Source of the DNA: Phycisphaerae bacterium
GTDB taxonomy: Bacteria > Planctomycetota > Phycisphaerae > UBA1845
Direction of reading: 5' to 3'
Assembly: GCA_029260035.1 (NCBI GenBank)
Contig: JAJDEA010000012.1
Location: 1 to 32,918, forward strand
Length of the DNA: 32,918 nucleotides
A program made the translations under genes and the position numbers. Position 1 is the first letter of the stretch; each line of letters begins with the position of its first letter. Below the pieces are notes generated by a model. That model was not told the origin of the DNA, made no database searches, and saw only the letters and a program-made list of their open reading frames with translations. Shown piece by piece: positions 19,288-30,087 of this stretch.

Positions 19288-19685
19288 ATCCTGCCTCCAG
19301 TAAGGGACCGCAAATACGACCGTACCCGAAAAACGCTGCGACGCAAGACGATGGGAGTTGAGTACTCAGAAGGCTGAATGAGCGATTTGCTGAAAGTTTA
19401 TCACAGGGTGCCCGGACAACCGATTACAAAGAAAACGCGATCGTCTACTGGGCGGCGGGCGTAGATAATCGATAATAACGCTGGCGAGGCTATAGCAGCG
19501 AACGGTCAAGTGTCGCGGCGAAACTCTCTATTTCGCGAGTAGAAAGTGCATCCGGACGCCACAGTAGAATAGAGCTTGCTCTAGTTGAATTCGCAGATGC
19601 CCTTTGAACTTACAGTGGCCCAGTTTGCCCGGCCTTGAGCGAGGGCGAACGTTGGCCAGGTAACAACTAAACGGAGATTCTTCTC
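19288..19685. other. Divergent intergenic region between ogt and the YugP-like gene
   Basis: This stretch must carry the promoters of both divergent genes, but I could not fix a clear -35/-10 pair by eye. Its one distinct element is the first copy of a 93-bp repeat (19491-19583), listed separately. No tRNA, terminator or small gene is evident. Confidence 0.5.
19491..19583 (+). repeat. 93-bp imperfect dispersed repeat, copy 1
   Basis: The 93 bases align without gaps to 31890-31982 with 75 identities (about 81 percent by hand count). Conservation is highest in the last 40 bases, including AAAGTGCATCCG and TAGAATAGAGCTTGCTCTA, the latter holding a short dyad (TAGAG, CTTG loop, CTCTA). The copy ends 102 bases before the YugP-like start codon. 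In one frame both copies read towards KVHPDATVE or KVHPNATVE and then TAG, so they might derive from the end of a lost gene. The function is unknown. Confidence 0.75.
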
Positions 19686-20384
19686 ATGGACGTTTTGGCT
19701 TTTATTATCGACCCGATGTATTTCATTTTCGTCGGACCTGCCATGCTTCTGGCTCTTTGGGCCCAGTCGCGCGTGAAATCTGCATACCGCTATGGTAGCA
19801 AATACCAGGCGCGCAGCGGACTTAGCGGCGCGCAGACTGCTCAAAAAATTCTCGATTATCACGGTATCACGAACGTGACGATCGAGCCGGTGAAGTCTTT
19901 TCTCGGCGATCATTACGATCCGCGCAAGAAAGTTCTTCGACTCAGCCCAGATGTTTACCAGGGACGTTCGCTCGCCTCTCTGGGCATTGCCGCCCACGAG
20001 GTGGGGCATGCGATTCAGGATGCAACATCTTATGGCCCGCTTACGCTTCGCAACGGCCTTGTGCCGATGGCGTCGGTGGGCAGCAGCTTGTCATTCATTC
20101 TCGTCATCATTGGAATGATCATGGCGATGCAGCCTTTGGCTATCGCGGGGCTTGCTCTGTTCGGCGTTGTGGTCTTGTTTCAACTCATCAATCTGCCTGT
20201 CGAGTTCAACGCTTCAAGCAGGGCCAGAGAAATCCTTCTGGCCAACAACATGGTTACGACAGAGGAAGACGTCGTCGTGGGCAAAGTGTTGAATGCCGCC
20301 GCGATGACGTACGTAGCTGCGACCATCACCGCGGTTATGACCATGCTTTATTACGCATATATTGTCTTTGGCAGGAGAGATTAG
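19686..20384 (+). CDS. YugP-like membrane zinc metalloprotease
   Basis: The 232-residue product matches the neutral zinc metallopeptidase family typified by YugP. An N-terminal hydrophobic segment (about residues 4-25) precedes a soluble part. The zinc motif HEVGH is at residues 104-108, with His104, Glu105 and His108, in GIAAHEVGHAIQDATSYGPL. Two further hydrophobic segments follow (about 130-172), then VEFNASSRARE and a final transmembrane helix ending near the C-terminus. The FNASSRA motif carries residues conserved in this family. The substrate is unknown; a membrane or stress quality-control role is possible but not shown here. GGAG lies about eight bases before the ATG. Confidence 0.92.
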   Translation: MDVLAFIIDPMYFIFVGPAMLLALWAQSRVKSAYRYGSKYQARSGLSGAQTAQKILDYHGITNVTIEPVKSFLGDHYDPRKKVLRLSPDVYQGRSLASLGIAAHEVGHAIQDATSYGPLTLRNGLVPMASVGSSLSFILVIIGMIMAMQPLAIAGLALFGVVVLFQLINLPVEFNASSRAREILLANNMVTTEEDVVVGKVLNAAAMTYVAATITAVMTMLYYAYIVFGRRD

Positions 20385-20420
20385 GTTGCCTTCGCGCGAC
20401 GCCTCGTAAGGACCCTGATT

Positions 20421-20948
20421 GTGGCGAAGCAGATAATTATTCTTCACATGATTTTTGCGTGCGTGGTTGCTGTTTCACTCAGCATCTACACAAAAGGAGG
20501 GGAAATGCGACATGCAACATGGTATAGCCACTTTAAGAAGTCTCCGCCCTCGGAAACGAATCGTGTAGTGATTTCCTGGGGTTGGTCACTCGTTCACGCT
20601 TATTATAGTAAACAGATTCGCTCAAATCTTATTCCATATCGCGTTGAGTCTCATAGGTGGTTATGGGATTACTACGGTGGAATAACCAACACGGCAACTC
20701 CAGGATGGAGTATCCAGCAGCATACATTAGTTCTCCAGTGGCGCGGGTTTGTGTTCCTAGCGGTACTCTTTGGAGCCTACCCTTCTTTGGTGCTCGCCAG
20801 AATGATAAATACTCGATACACCCGGAAGCGTCTCGGGCTTTGTTTGTCTTGTGGATACGATCTGCGCGGAAGTCCTTCAGGCATATGTCCGGAGTGTGCT
20901 CGACCTTCCAAAAATGCCACGGGACAAGAAGAATCGCAGAATTCGTAG
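20421..20948 (+). CDS. Membrane protein with C-terminal CGYDLRG-type zinc ribbon
   Basis: The 175-residue product has an N-terminal hydrophobic segment (about residues 4-22), an extracytoplasmic region rich in aromatic residues (about 30-105), a second hydrophobic helix (about 108-127), and a short C-terminal tail with four cysteines. The tail reads CLSCGYDLRG and then CPEC (Cys141, 144, 156, 159). This zinc ribbon is common on hypothetical membrane proteins of planctomycetes; its job is unknown. The start is GTG, with AAGGA about eight bases upstream, 36 bases after the protease gene, so the two may be cotranscribed. Confidence 0.75.
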   Translation: MAKQIIILHMIFACVVAVSLSIYTKGGEMRHATWYSHFKKSPPSETNRVVISWGWSLVHAYYSKQIRSNLIPYRVESHRWLWDYYGGITNTATPGWSIQQHTLVLQWRGFVFLAVLFGAYPSLVLARMINTRYTRKRLGLCLSCGYDLRGSPSGICPECARPSKNATGQEESQNS

Positions 20949-21383
20949 CGAAGCGGGCGAGATAGGGCGGACTCGTCGCATTTGCTTTGTGCCCTATATC
21001 GATCGCGGGTATTCCCCTGCGTGGCGGGCTACGTAGTTTCCCAAATAGGGAGCGACAGAAGTCCGACATCGCTTGTCCGAGAGGCCATTGCTGTATGTAT
21101 GAACTTCGGGCCTGGGCGATGAATACACCGATTAATCAGGTGTCACGGTGTATTCAGCCTGTTTTGCGAAAACGCACGCAGTCGGGCGCGAAAACCAAAT
21201 ATCCTCGATGTTAATGACGGTCCGAATATCCACTGCCGATTGTACCCACAATCGACGAGAACAGATGCCGATATAACGGTTAGAGAAGTCAACGTCGGGT
21301 TCGTTGATCCTGCATTTCGATGGTCACCGAGTGACTATGTTCTGCCCGGATCGAATTGAAAGTACATTTCGTGAGAGGCCCAG
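20949..21383. other. Intergenic stretch before the HPt gene
   Basis: No convincing gene is present. The main feature is a long inverted repeat at 21120-21156, listed separately. The sequence just upstream of the HPt start carries GAGAGG as a ribosome binding site. Confidence 0.5.
21120..21156. promoter_or_regulatory. Eleven-base inverted repeat with a competing inner hairpin
   Basis: TGAATACACCG at 21120-21130 pairs perfectly with CGGTGTATTCA at 21146-21156 across a 15-base loop, and GGC/GCC can extend the stem past a two-base bulge. Inside it, ACACC (21125-21129) can instead pair with GGTGT (21139-21143) around the palindrome GATTAATC. The T-rich stretch after it (TGTTTT) is weak. It could be a terminator for the upstream gene, an operator, or an RNA switch for the HPt gene 228 bases downstream. 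Confidence 0.55.
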
Positions 21384-21707
21384 ATGTCTGATACCTTGAA
21401 CCACCATGACGCGCTAATCAGCGAGTTGTCCGACGATCCGGACATGCTTGAACTTGTCGAGCTTTTTGTAAGCGAATTTCCCGCTCGAATTCAAGCCATG
21501 GAGCAGGCGATTGCTGCTGAGGATGTTTCGGCGCTGGCAACGCTGGCTCATCAACTGAAGGGTGCAGCTGGTGGGTATGGGTTTCCGTCCATTACGGATG
21601 CTGCTTTGCACATTGAGACTGGCGCCAAAGCGAATTCGGATGTTGAGGCGTTGAAGTCCGGCATCGACGCGCTAGCCGACTTGTGCCGCAGGGCGCGAGC
21701 GAAATAG
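21384..21707 (+). CDS. Stand-alone histidine phosphotransfer (HPt) protein
   Basis: The 107-residue product is a single HPt domain, a four-helix bundle that relays phosphate between histidine kinases and response regulators. The phosphoacceptor is His56 in LAHQLKGAAGGYGF, an almost ideal HPt motif. It has no other domain, and no kinase or receiver gene is nearby, so its partners must be encoded elsewhere. GAGAGG precedes the ATG by about seven bases. It is followed by 230 bases without a clear gene. Confidence 0.93.
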   Translation: MSDTLNHHDALISELSDDPDMLELVELFVSEFPARIQAMEQAIAAEDVSALATLAHQLKGAAGGYGFPSITDAALHIETGAKANSDVEALKSGIDALADLCRRARAK

Positions 21708-21938
21708 ATCGAGAGAAACTCCTGCCGGGTTTCCTGGTTTCTAACAGCGATCCGGCTACATGCGACCGGGTATCGCACACCAGTCGAGAGCGGTCTTCCA
21801 AGAAAGCTGAATCCGCAGTTCGAGTATTGGAGATAGTTGTGCAGAGAAAGGTCGTATGATATAGAGGGGTTGATTGATGAGGCCTGCAAGCGTAGCGGTC
21901 TCAATCAACACTGGTTTATCCCTCTCGGAGAGCTGAGG

Positions 21939-22130
21939 ATGTTGGTACGGTTTGATTGTCCGGCTTGCAGCGGTTCGCATTCGTTCGATATGCCTGAAAC
22001 AACAATTCACATGACCTGTTCTCATACTCACCAAGTCATTCAACTTCGGTTGACAAAGGGCGGAGACGTTAAGACTGTCATAGTTGACGAAGATGGCGTG
22101 CCCGCTGGCAGTGGGGCAGCCAAGTCGTAA
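21939..22130 (+). CDS. Small cysteine-containing protein of unknown function
   Basis: From the ATG at 21939 the frame gives 63 residues beginning MLVRFDCPACSGSHSFDMPE. It has Cys7-x2-Cys10 and one later Cys in MTCSHTH, with His residues close by, so a small zinc-binding fold is possible. GGAG lies about eight bases upstream. The frame stays open upstream to a TTG at 21837, which would add 34 residues with no hydrophobic or recognised motif. No family is recognised. Confidence 0.5.
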   Translation: MLVRFDCPACSGSHSFDMPETTIHMTCSHTHQVIQLRLTKGGDVKTVIVDEDGVPAGSGAAKS

Positions 22131-22742
22131 TTCGGATATCGCTCACGTCTCGTCTGAAAGAGCCATTTACGATTTCGCGGTGCGCTCGCGTTTGTTCGAC
22201 GGTTTCGCCCCTTCGTTCCCGGTTTCCTTTGTGACAGGGAATAGTCTGTGTGCCGATAGAGTTAAGAAGTTGAAAGTGTCCTGCTATGGGTAAGGGTCAG
22301 TCTGGATCAACGAGAATGAAAAGCTCGCCTTGGCGTACGGTTTTGCTCGTATTCTGTTTCCTGGCACTCTATTTCGTAGCTTCCCGGCCTGCTACGCCGC
22401 CAGAGGGTTGGGGAACGGATTTCGACGCTGGGCTTGCCGACGCGAAATCGTCCGGAAAACATCTGATCCTGAATTTCTATATGGAAGGCTGTGGACCTTG
22501 CGTGTATATGGATCGTGAGATTCTGGTTGCGGAGAAAGTGAAGAACGAACTCAAGTCGTTTGTTCCGATTCGTGTTGACGCCGACAAAGAGCGTGAGTTG
22601 GCCAATCGTTTCGGGGTTCTGGGGACGCCGACTTTTGCCGTGGTCACATGGGATCAAAGGCTTGTAGCGAAGTCCGAAGGGATGCAGCAGGTGGATGACT
22701 TTGTGCGTTTTCTTAGGCTTGCGTTACCCGATGATTCGGTTG

Positions 22743-25586
<2,844 letters not shown>

Positions 25587-26244
25587 AGCTGAATTTGGCC
25601 GTCGTCACTTGAATGTGTGCTCGTTTCGCGGGCACGACTGCCGTAGAGCGGAGCTCCTAATCTTCGATCGCCTGAGGCTTGAATCAGGCTACACGGGACC
25701 GCGAGTACTTTCAAACGTGGATCGCAATTGGATTCCGGTGACAGCGATCGAGGATGCTTTGTGAGGCCTCGTTTGCTGCTTGTGATGATTCAGGGTGGAC
25801 TTTTGGTGTGGAATGGTCCGAGAACATTCCTGGAACGTGGGGATTGCCGCAAATGGCAATGTTATCCGAGAGAGGGCTAACCATAGGCCCACACTTGGTC
25901 GAAACGCTTTGGAGGGAGGCCGGAATCGTCCCAAGTTGTAAGTATTGTTGCAGAGGTATGGCCTGTATTGGATCGTAACCTTGGTGAGTCTTATACTGTA
26001 AGTGGAAGTGTTTGCGATCCATTAGGTGGATCGCGGCATATCGGGCCAGAGCAAACTCTATTCTGTTGCATTGTCCGAGAGCATGTTCTCTGATCCGTAA
26101 TTGTCTGGAATACGCGACTTCGTTTGATCATTCGTGGGTTTAGCTGCCCCGATTTTGATTCTTCCGAGACCTTGTCTCGAAATTGTGACGCACGATATTA
26201 GAGTAGTTCGTAAATCTGTTGTTCAAGTCCATTGAGGAGATGCT
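25587..26244. other. Divergent intergenic region between uvrA and the S41 protease gene
   Basis: This 658-base stretch has no convincing gene; the short frames in it lack ribosome binding sites and recognisable motifs. It holds three small inverted repeats: GCCTGA/TCAGGC at 25670-25689, GCGATCCA/TGGATCGC at 26014-26034, and CGAGAC/GTCTCG at 26165-26179. The promoters of uvrA and the protease gene must lie here. Confidence 0.5.
26014..26034. promoter_or_regulatory. Perfect eight-base inverted repeat upstream of the S41 protease gene
   Basis: GCGATCCA and TGGATCGC are perfectly complementary around a five-base loop, without a T tract. The site lies 211 bases before the protease start. An operator or a 5' leader hairpin are both possible. 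Confidence 0.4.
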
Positions 26245-28536
26245 ATGCAAAATGCCAATGACCGCGCTCGTGTAAGTGTTTGGATCGCGCTAATGTCCAC
26301 CGCCTGTTTGTTGTTGGTGCCGGCGATGACGGTCTTGGCGTCGCCGGATTCTCGGCAAGCTCATGTCTCTTCGCCGGATTCGGTTTGGCGTCGGGGTATT
26401 GATCTAGCGAAGGAAGGCGAGTTTGACCAGGCGTTCAAGCAACTTGATAAGCTTCCGCACCGAGGACGCGTATCCGGGAAGTTGGTTGGTTGGCTAAAAG
26501 AATACCGCGAAAAGCAGGAGGCTCGGAAATTAGCTGACCGCGCTGACTTTGAGAAGTATGTAGGCTATGCGAAAGCACGAATTGAGCGCAAGGAATTTGA
26601 CCTCGCTATGGACTGGGTGTTGTACGCTCGCGACTGTACTGAGGACCGCGATCAGCTGTTGCAAAGCGGATGGGTCCAGGAGCTTGTCAATCATGTCCTT
26701 GAGGATGCAGAGAACCTGAGACGTGAGCAGAACTGGAAAGACGCTTGGCTTCGCTATTCAAGGCTTGGCGAATTGTTCGAGCGCGAGCCGAGATACGAAA
26801 AGCTCGAACGCGATGTACTGACTCATTGGCGACTGGACACGATGTTCGGCGAGGATACCAAATGGGAAGAGTATGTCGAAAATGTTAGGTGGGATGACGC
26901 GGAAAAGGCACTTGAATTGATTGAGTACCATTACGTCGAGCCACCGGACTTCAAGAAAATCGCCGAGGCAGGGTTGGAGCACATGCTTTTATTGGCGGAT
27001 TCAAAAAGCGCGCAAGAGGCATTCGACGGGCTTAAGAATAAGGATGATAGAGGAGACTTCGTTGCACGGGTCCAAACGCGTTTGGATCGCGTTCGCCGGG
27101 CTGCGACCGTCACGCGCCGTGAGACGGTAGGTCATTTTCGTCGGGTCATTCGTGACATCAATCGTAGTTCGATCCATTTGCCGGAAGAGTTGTTGGTCGC
27201 GGAAATCATGCGTGGCGCCCTGGAGCCACTCGATGACTTCACGACGATCATTTGGCCTACAAGCAGTGATGAATTCGATAAGCATACGAGAGGCAATTTC
27301 ATAGGCGTTGGTATTTCGATCGTTCGCAATCGTGTTACCGATGAGACTGAGGTTGTCACGCCTCTCGAAGATGCCCCGGCGTATCGGGCGGGCATTCAAG
27401 CAGGTGACATCATTACGCATGTCGATGGCAAGGCGATCAAAGGTCTGTCCACCAATAAGGTTGTTGACGTGATCACGGGGCCTAGAAACACTGAGGTTAC
27501 GCTGACCATTCGTCGCGGTGCAGATGATCTGGAATTTCAGCTCCGACGCGAGCTTGTCAAAATTCAGTCCGTCAAAGGGCTTAAGCGGGATCGCGAACAT
27601 GATGGTCGCTGGCAGCATTGGTTGGATGAAGAAAGCGGCATTGCGTATGTACGCGTTACGGGTTTTCAGCGCAACACCGTGGAAGACGTTGCTAATGTAT
27701 TGAGTGAACTCGAAGCGGGAAATATGCGAGGCCTGGTATTCGATCTTCGGGGTAACCCTGGCGGATTGCTCGATTCAGCTTTCCATATGTCAGAGCTGTT
27801 CCTGGGGCGTAGCGAAGCCGTCGTCAGTACGCGCGGGCGCGATCGTAGCGAGAACCAGCGTTTTGAAACAAGCGGCAAAGGGCCTTGGTCTGACCTGCCG
27901 CTCATTGTTCTGACGGACGATTCGAGCGCAAGCGCCTCGGAAATTGTCGCAGGCGCCATTCAGGACAACAAGCATGGAGTTGTCGTAGGCACGCGTACGT
28001 TTGGGAAGTTTAGCGTACAAAATCTCATGCCGCTTGGACGTTCGCGGGCTAAGTTGAAGCTGACGACCGCTCGATATTATTTGCCCAGCGGTAGGTCGCT
28101 GCATCGAGAGATTACGTCGGAGACGTGGGGTGTCGAGCCTGATGTCCCTTCCAGATTGGTCCTCAAGGAGCGACGGAACATTTGGAAGATGCGCCGCGAG
28201 GCGGATCGGCTTGGACCACCAAAACCGAAGGTCGTGAAGAAAGATGATGACGCGACTTCGGAAGATTCGGATGATGAGAAGTCAGCCGACAAGGTGGGTG
28301 ATGATGAGAAAGACAAGAAGGGTGGCGCGGACGAAACCGCAGTTGCGGATGGCAAAAAGGACGACGAGAAAGAAAAGCTTCCTCTTTTGGAACAGCCGGA
28401 CGAGAATGAGAGACCTAAGAACGACCCCCAGCTTGATACCGCTCTATTGTTGATGCGATTTCAACTCGCGGGCGAATTGTATCCCACTGTGGCAGCCGCG
28501 GACGCTGAGCCGGAAGATGAGGCAAGCAACCAATAA
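26245..28536 (+). CDS. Exported S41 family (CtpA/Prc-like) PDZ protease
   Basis: The 763-residue product has a signal peptide (about residues 11-32, ending VLAS), a long helical N-terminal region (about 40-300) with TPR-like helices, a PDZ domain (about 350-425: FIGVGISIV, YRAGIQAGDIITHVDG) and an S41 protease domain. The catalytic Ser563 lies in DSSASASEIVAGA and the general-base Lys588 in GTRTFGKFSVQ, exactly 25 residues apart as in CtpA and Prc. FDLRGNPGGLLDSA is also typical. After the protease domain comes a run rich in Lys, Asp and Glu (about 657-725), probably disordered. Such enzymes trim or degrade envelope proteins. GGAG lies about seven bases before the ATG, and a strong terminator follows. 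Confidence 0.95.
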   Translation: MQNANDRARVSVWIALMSTACLLLVPAMTVLASPDSRQAHVSSPDSVWRRGIDLAKEGEFDQAFKQLDKLPHRGRVSGKLVGWLKEYREKQEARKLADRADFEKYVGYAKARIERKEFDLAMDWVLYARDCTEDRDQLLQSGWVQELVNHVLEDAENLRREQNWKDAWLRYSRLGELFEREPRYEKLERDVLTHWRLDTMFGEDTKWEEYVENVRWDDAEKALELIEYHYVEPPDFKKIAEAGLEHMLLLADSKSAQEAFDGLKNKDDRGDFVARVQTRLDRVRRAATVTRRETVGHFRRVIRDINRSSIHLPEELLVAEIMRGALEPLDDFTTIIWPTSSDEFDKHTRGNFIGVGISIVRNRVTDETEVVTPLEDAPAYRAGIQAGDIITHVDGKAIKGLSTNKVVDVITGPRNTEVTLTIRRGADDLEFQLRRELVKIQSVKGLKRDREHDGRWQHWLDEESGIAYVRVTGFQRNTVEDVANVLSELEAGNMRGLVFDLRGNPGGLLDSAFHMSELFLGRSEAVVSTRGRDRSENQRFETSGKGPWSDLPLIVLTDDSSASASEIVAGAIQDNKHGVVVGTRTFGKFSVQNLMPLGRSRAKLKLTTARYYLPSGRSLHREITSETWGVEPDVPSRLVLKERRNIWKMRREADRLGPPKPKVVKKDDDATSEDSDDEKSADKVGDDEKDKKGGADETAVADGKKDDEKEKLPLLEQPDENERPKNDPQLDTALLLMRFQLAGELYPTVAAADAEPEDEASNQ

Positions 28537-28562
28537 GCGACGCGATAATCCATTGAGTTGAC

Positions 28563-28600
28563 AAGCCCCAGCGAGCCAAGTGCTTAGCTGGGGCTTTTTT
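28563..28600 (+). terminator. Rho-independent terminator of the S41 protease gene
   Basis: The stem AAGCCCCAGC (28563-28572) pairs with GCTGGGGCTT (28587-28596) and is followed by T residues to 28600. It lies 27 bases after the stop codon. Confidence 0.93.
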
Positions 28601-28813
28601 GTGTCCGTATGGCACACGCCCATGTTCAATCACACAAGGAGTTAGGGCTCGATTGACGGGTGAATTCCGCGCACTTACAGTACGCAATCGCTCCGTGGGC
28701 GGGAATTGTTGGTTTAGTTCTTCGGAGAGCGGTGTCGCGCTTTTGCGTAATTCGTCGCTACATTTGATTGTTCGTGGCTATAGACAGCACTTTTAAGAAT
28801 GAAGGGTTAATTC

Positions 28814-29275
28814 GTGGAACGTACTTTGATTATTTTCAAGCCTGATACGCTACAGAGGCGTCTGGCTGGTCGCATACTTCAGCGTTTTGAAGACAAGGGT
28901 TTGACAGTTTCGGGGTTGAAGCTCATGCAGATTCCCCGTGAGTTGGCAGAAGAGCATTACGCGCCGCACAAGGGCAAGCCATTCTATCCGGGTTTGATTG
29001 ATTACATAACGAGCGGTCCTGTCGTCGTCGTGGCGTTGCAAGGCCATCGATGTATCGAGATTGCGCGAACGCTGATGGGCAAGACGTTTGGCTATGAGGC
29101 AGTGCCGGGGACCATCCGAGGTGATTTCGGTGCGAGTCGATCCTTTAATCTTGTGCATGGAAGTGATTCGCCCGAATCCGCCGCGACAGAAATCGCTCTG
29201 TATTTTACTGACGGCGAACTTGTGGATTATTCACCAGCCGGAAGCGAATGGGTTTTCCCAAGCGATGACACATAG
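28814..29275 (+). CDS. ndk: Nucleoside diphosphate kinase
   Basis: The 153-residue product transfers the gamma-phosphate between nucleoside triphosphates and diphosphates. The catalytic His115 is in FNLVHGSDSPESA. GTIRGDFG (residues 99-106) and the N-terminal ERTLIIFKPD are also family signatures, as is the pattern EHYAPHKGKPFYPGL. The length is normal. The start codon is GTG with GAAGGG about seven bases upstream; no ATG alternative is in frame. It stands alone between the terminator of the protease gene and the flavoprotein gene, with a 59-base gap after it. Confidence 0.97.
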   Translation: MERTLIIFKPDTLQRRLAGRILQRFEDKGLTVSGLKLMQIPRELAEEHYAPHKGKPFYPGLIDYITSGPVVVVALQGHRCIEIARTLMGKTFGYEAVPGTIRGDFGASRSFNLVHGSDSPESAATEIALYFTDGELVDYSPAGSEWVFPSDDT

Positions 29276-29334
29276 AGAGCATTGCTGGGTATGATTCGAT
29301 GCACTTAGCGCAGAGAGCAAACGCTTGTTGAGTC

Positions 29335-30087
29335 ATGGACGTGAGTGTTCGGGGCGTCTCCATGTCGAGTGCGATCATCAGTTTAGTGAGTTCCGGGGCC
29401 GTTACTTTGCCTGCACGAATGATACCGTACGAGTTTCGCCGTCGCAAAGAAGCAGACATGATTCGTCGCGCCGACGAATTGGCTCAGCAAATGTCGGCTC
29501 GGCGGAGTTGTCGTTATTTCAGCGATGAATCGGTTTCGCCCGAGTTGATTGAAAAAGTGATTTCGATTGCCCATTCAGCACCGAGCGGGGCGAACCGAAA
29601 ACCTTGGCGATTTGCTGCAATTGATAACCCTGGAATCAAGAGGGAGATTCGGCTCGCGGCAGAAGCAGAAGAACGCGATTGCTACGAGCGAAGGTTTCCG
29701 CAAGCGTGGCTCGATGCGCTCGAGCCTATCGGCACCGATGCACACAAGCCTTTTCTCGAAGTTGCCCCCTGGCTGGTTGTATTGTTTCGTATCGACTGGG
29801 AAATCATCGACGGAGAGCGAATTCACAATTACTACCCAGCTGAATCGGTTGGTATCGCAGCGGGGATGTTCATCATGGCGTGCCACGAGGTTGGCTTGGC
29901 CACGCTGACGCACACGCCGAGTCCAATGAAGTTTCTCCGGGAAATCCTGGGTAGGCCTCAAAATGAGAAGCCTTTTCTTCTCATGCCGGTTGGGTTTCCG
30001 TCGGCGGATTGTGTTGTTCCCGATATACCCAAGAAGCCGCTCAGTGATGGGCTTCAGTGGAACCGGGCGAAAGGAATGGAACGGTGA
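29335..30087 (+). CDS. Iodotyrosine-deiodinase-like nitroreductase-family flavoprotein
   Basis: The 250-residue product is a nitroreductase-fold FMN enzyme of the iodotyrosine deiodinase branch. Motifs in order are SARRSCRYFSD (FMN-binding arginines), HSAPSGANRKPWRF, the lid EERDCYERR then TDAHKPFLEVAPW, NYYPAESVGIAAG, and LATLTHTPSPMKFLREILGRP. The lid keeps Glu113, Tyr117 and Lys138, spaced 4 and 21 residues apart, as in the human enzyme's substrate-binding trio. This implies reductive dehalogenation of halotyrosines, but that is inferred from residues only. Family similarity starts at MIPYEF (ATG 29419), so the first 28 residues may not be translated; neither start has a good ribosome binding site. 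The stop overlaps the gcvT start. Confidence 0.85.
   Translation: MDVSVRGVSMSSAIISLVSSGAVTLPARMIPYEFRRRKEADMIRRADELAQQMSARRSCRYFSDESVSPELIEKVISIAHSAPSGANRKPWRFAAIDNPGIKREIRLAAEAEERDCYERRFPQAWLDALEPIGTDAHKPFLEVAPWLVVLFRIDWEIIDGERIHNYYPAESVGIAAGMFIMACHEVGLATLTHTPSPMKFLREILGRPQNEKPFLLMPVGFPSADCVVPDIPKKPLSDGLQWNRAKGMER

Noticed and set aside
19508..19553. Conserved hairpin GCGAAA/TTTCGC inside repeat copy 1
   Set aside because: Copy 2 does not keep the pairing and shows no compensating changes, so a conserved RNA stem is not supported there.
27001..27618. Minus-strand frame of 205 codons
   Set aside because: It is antisense to the S41 protease coding region and has no motif.
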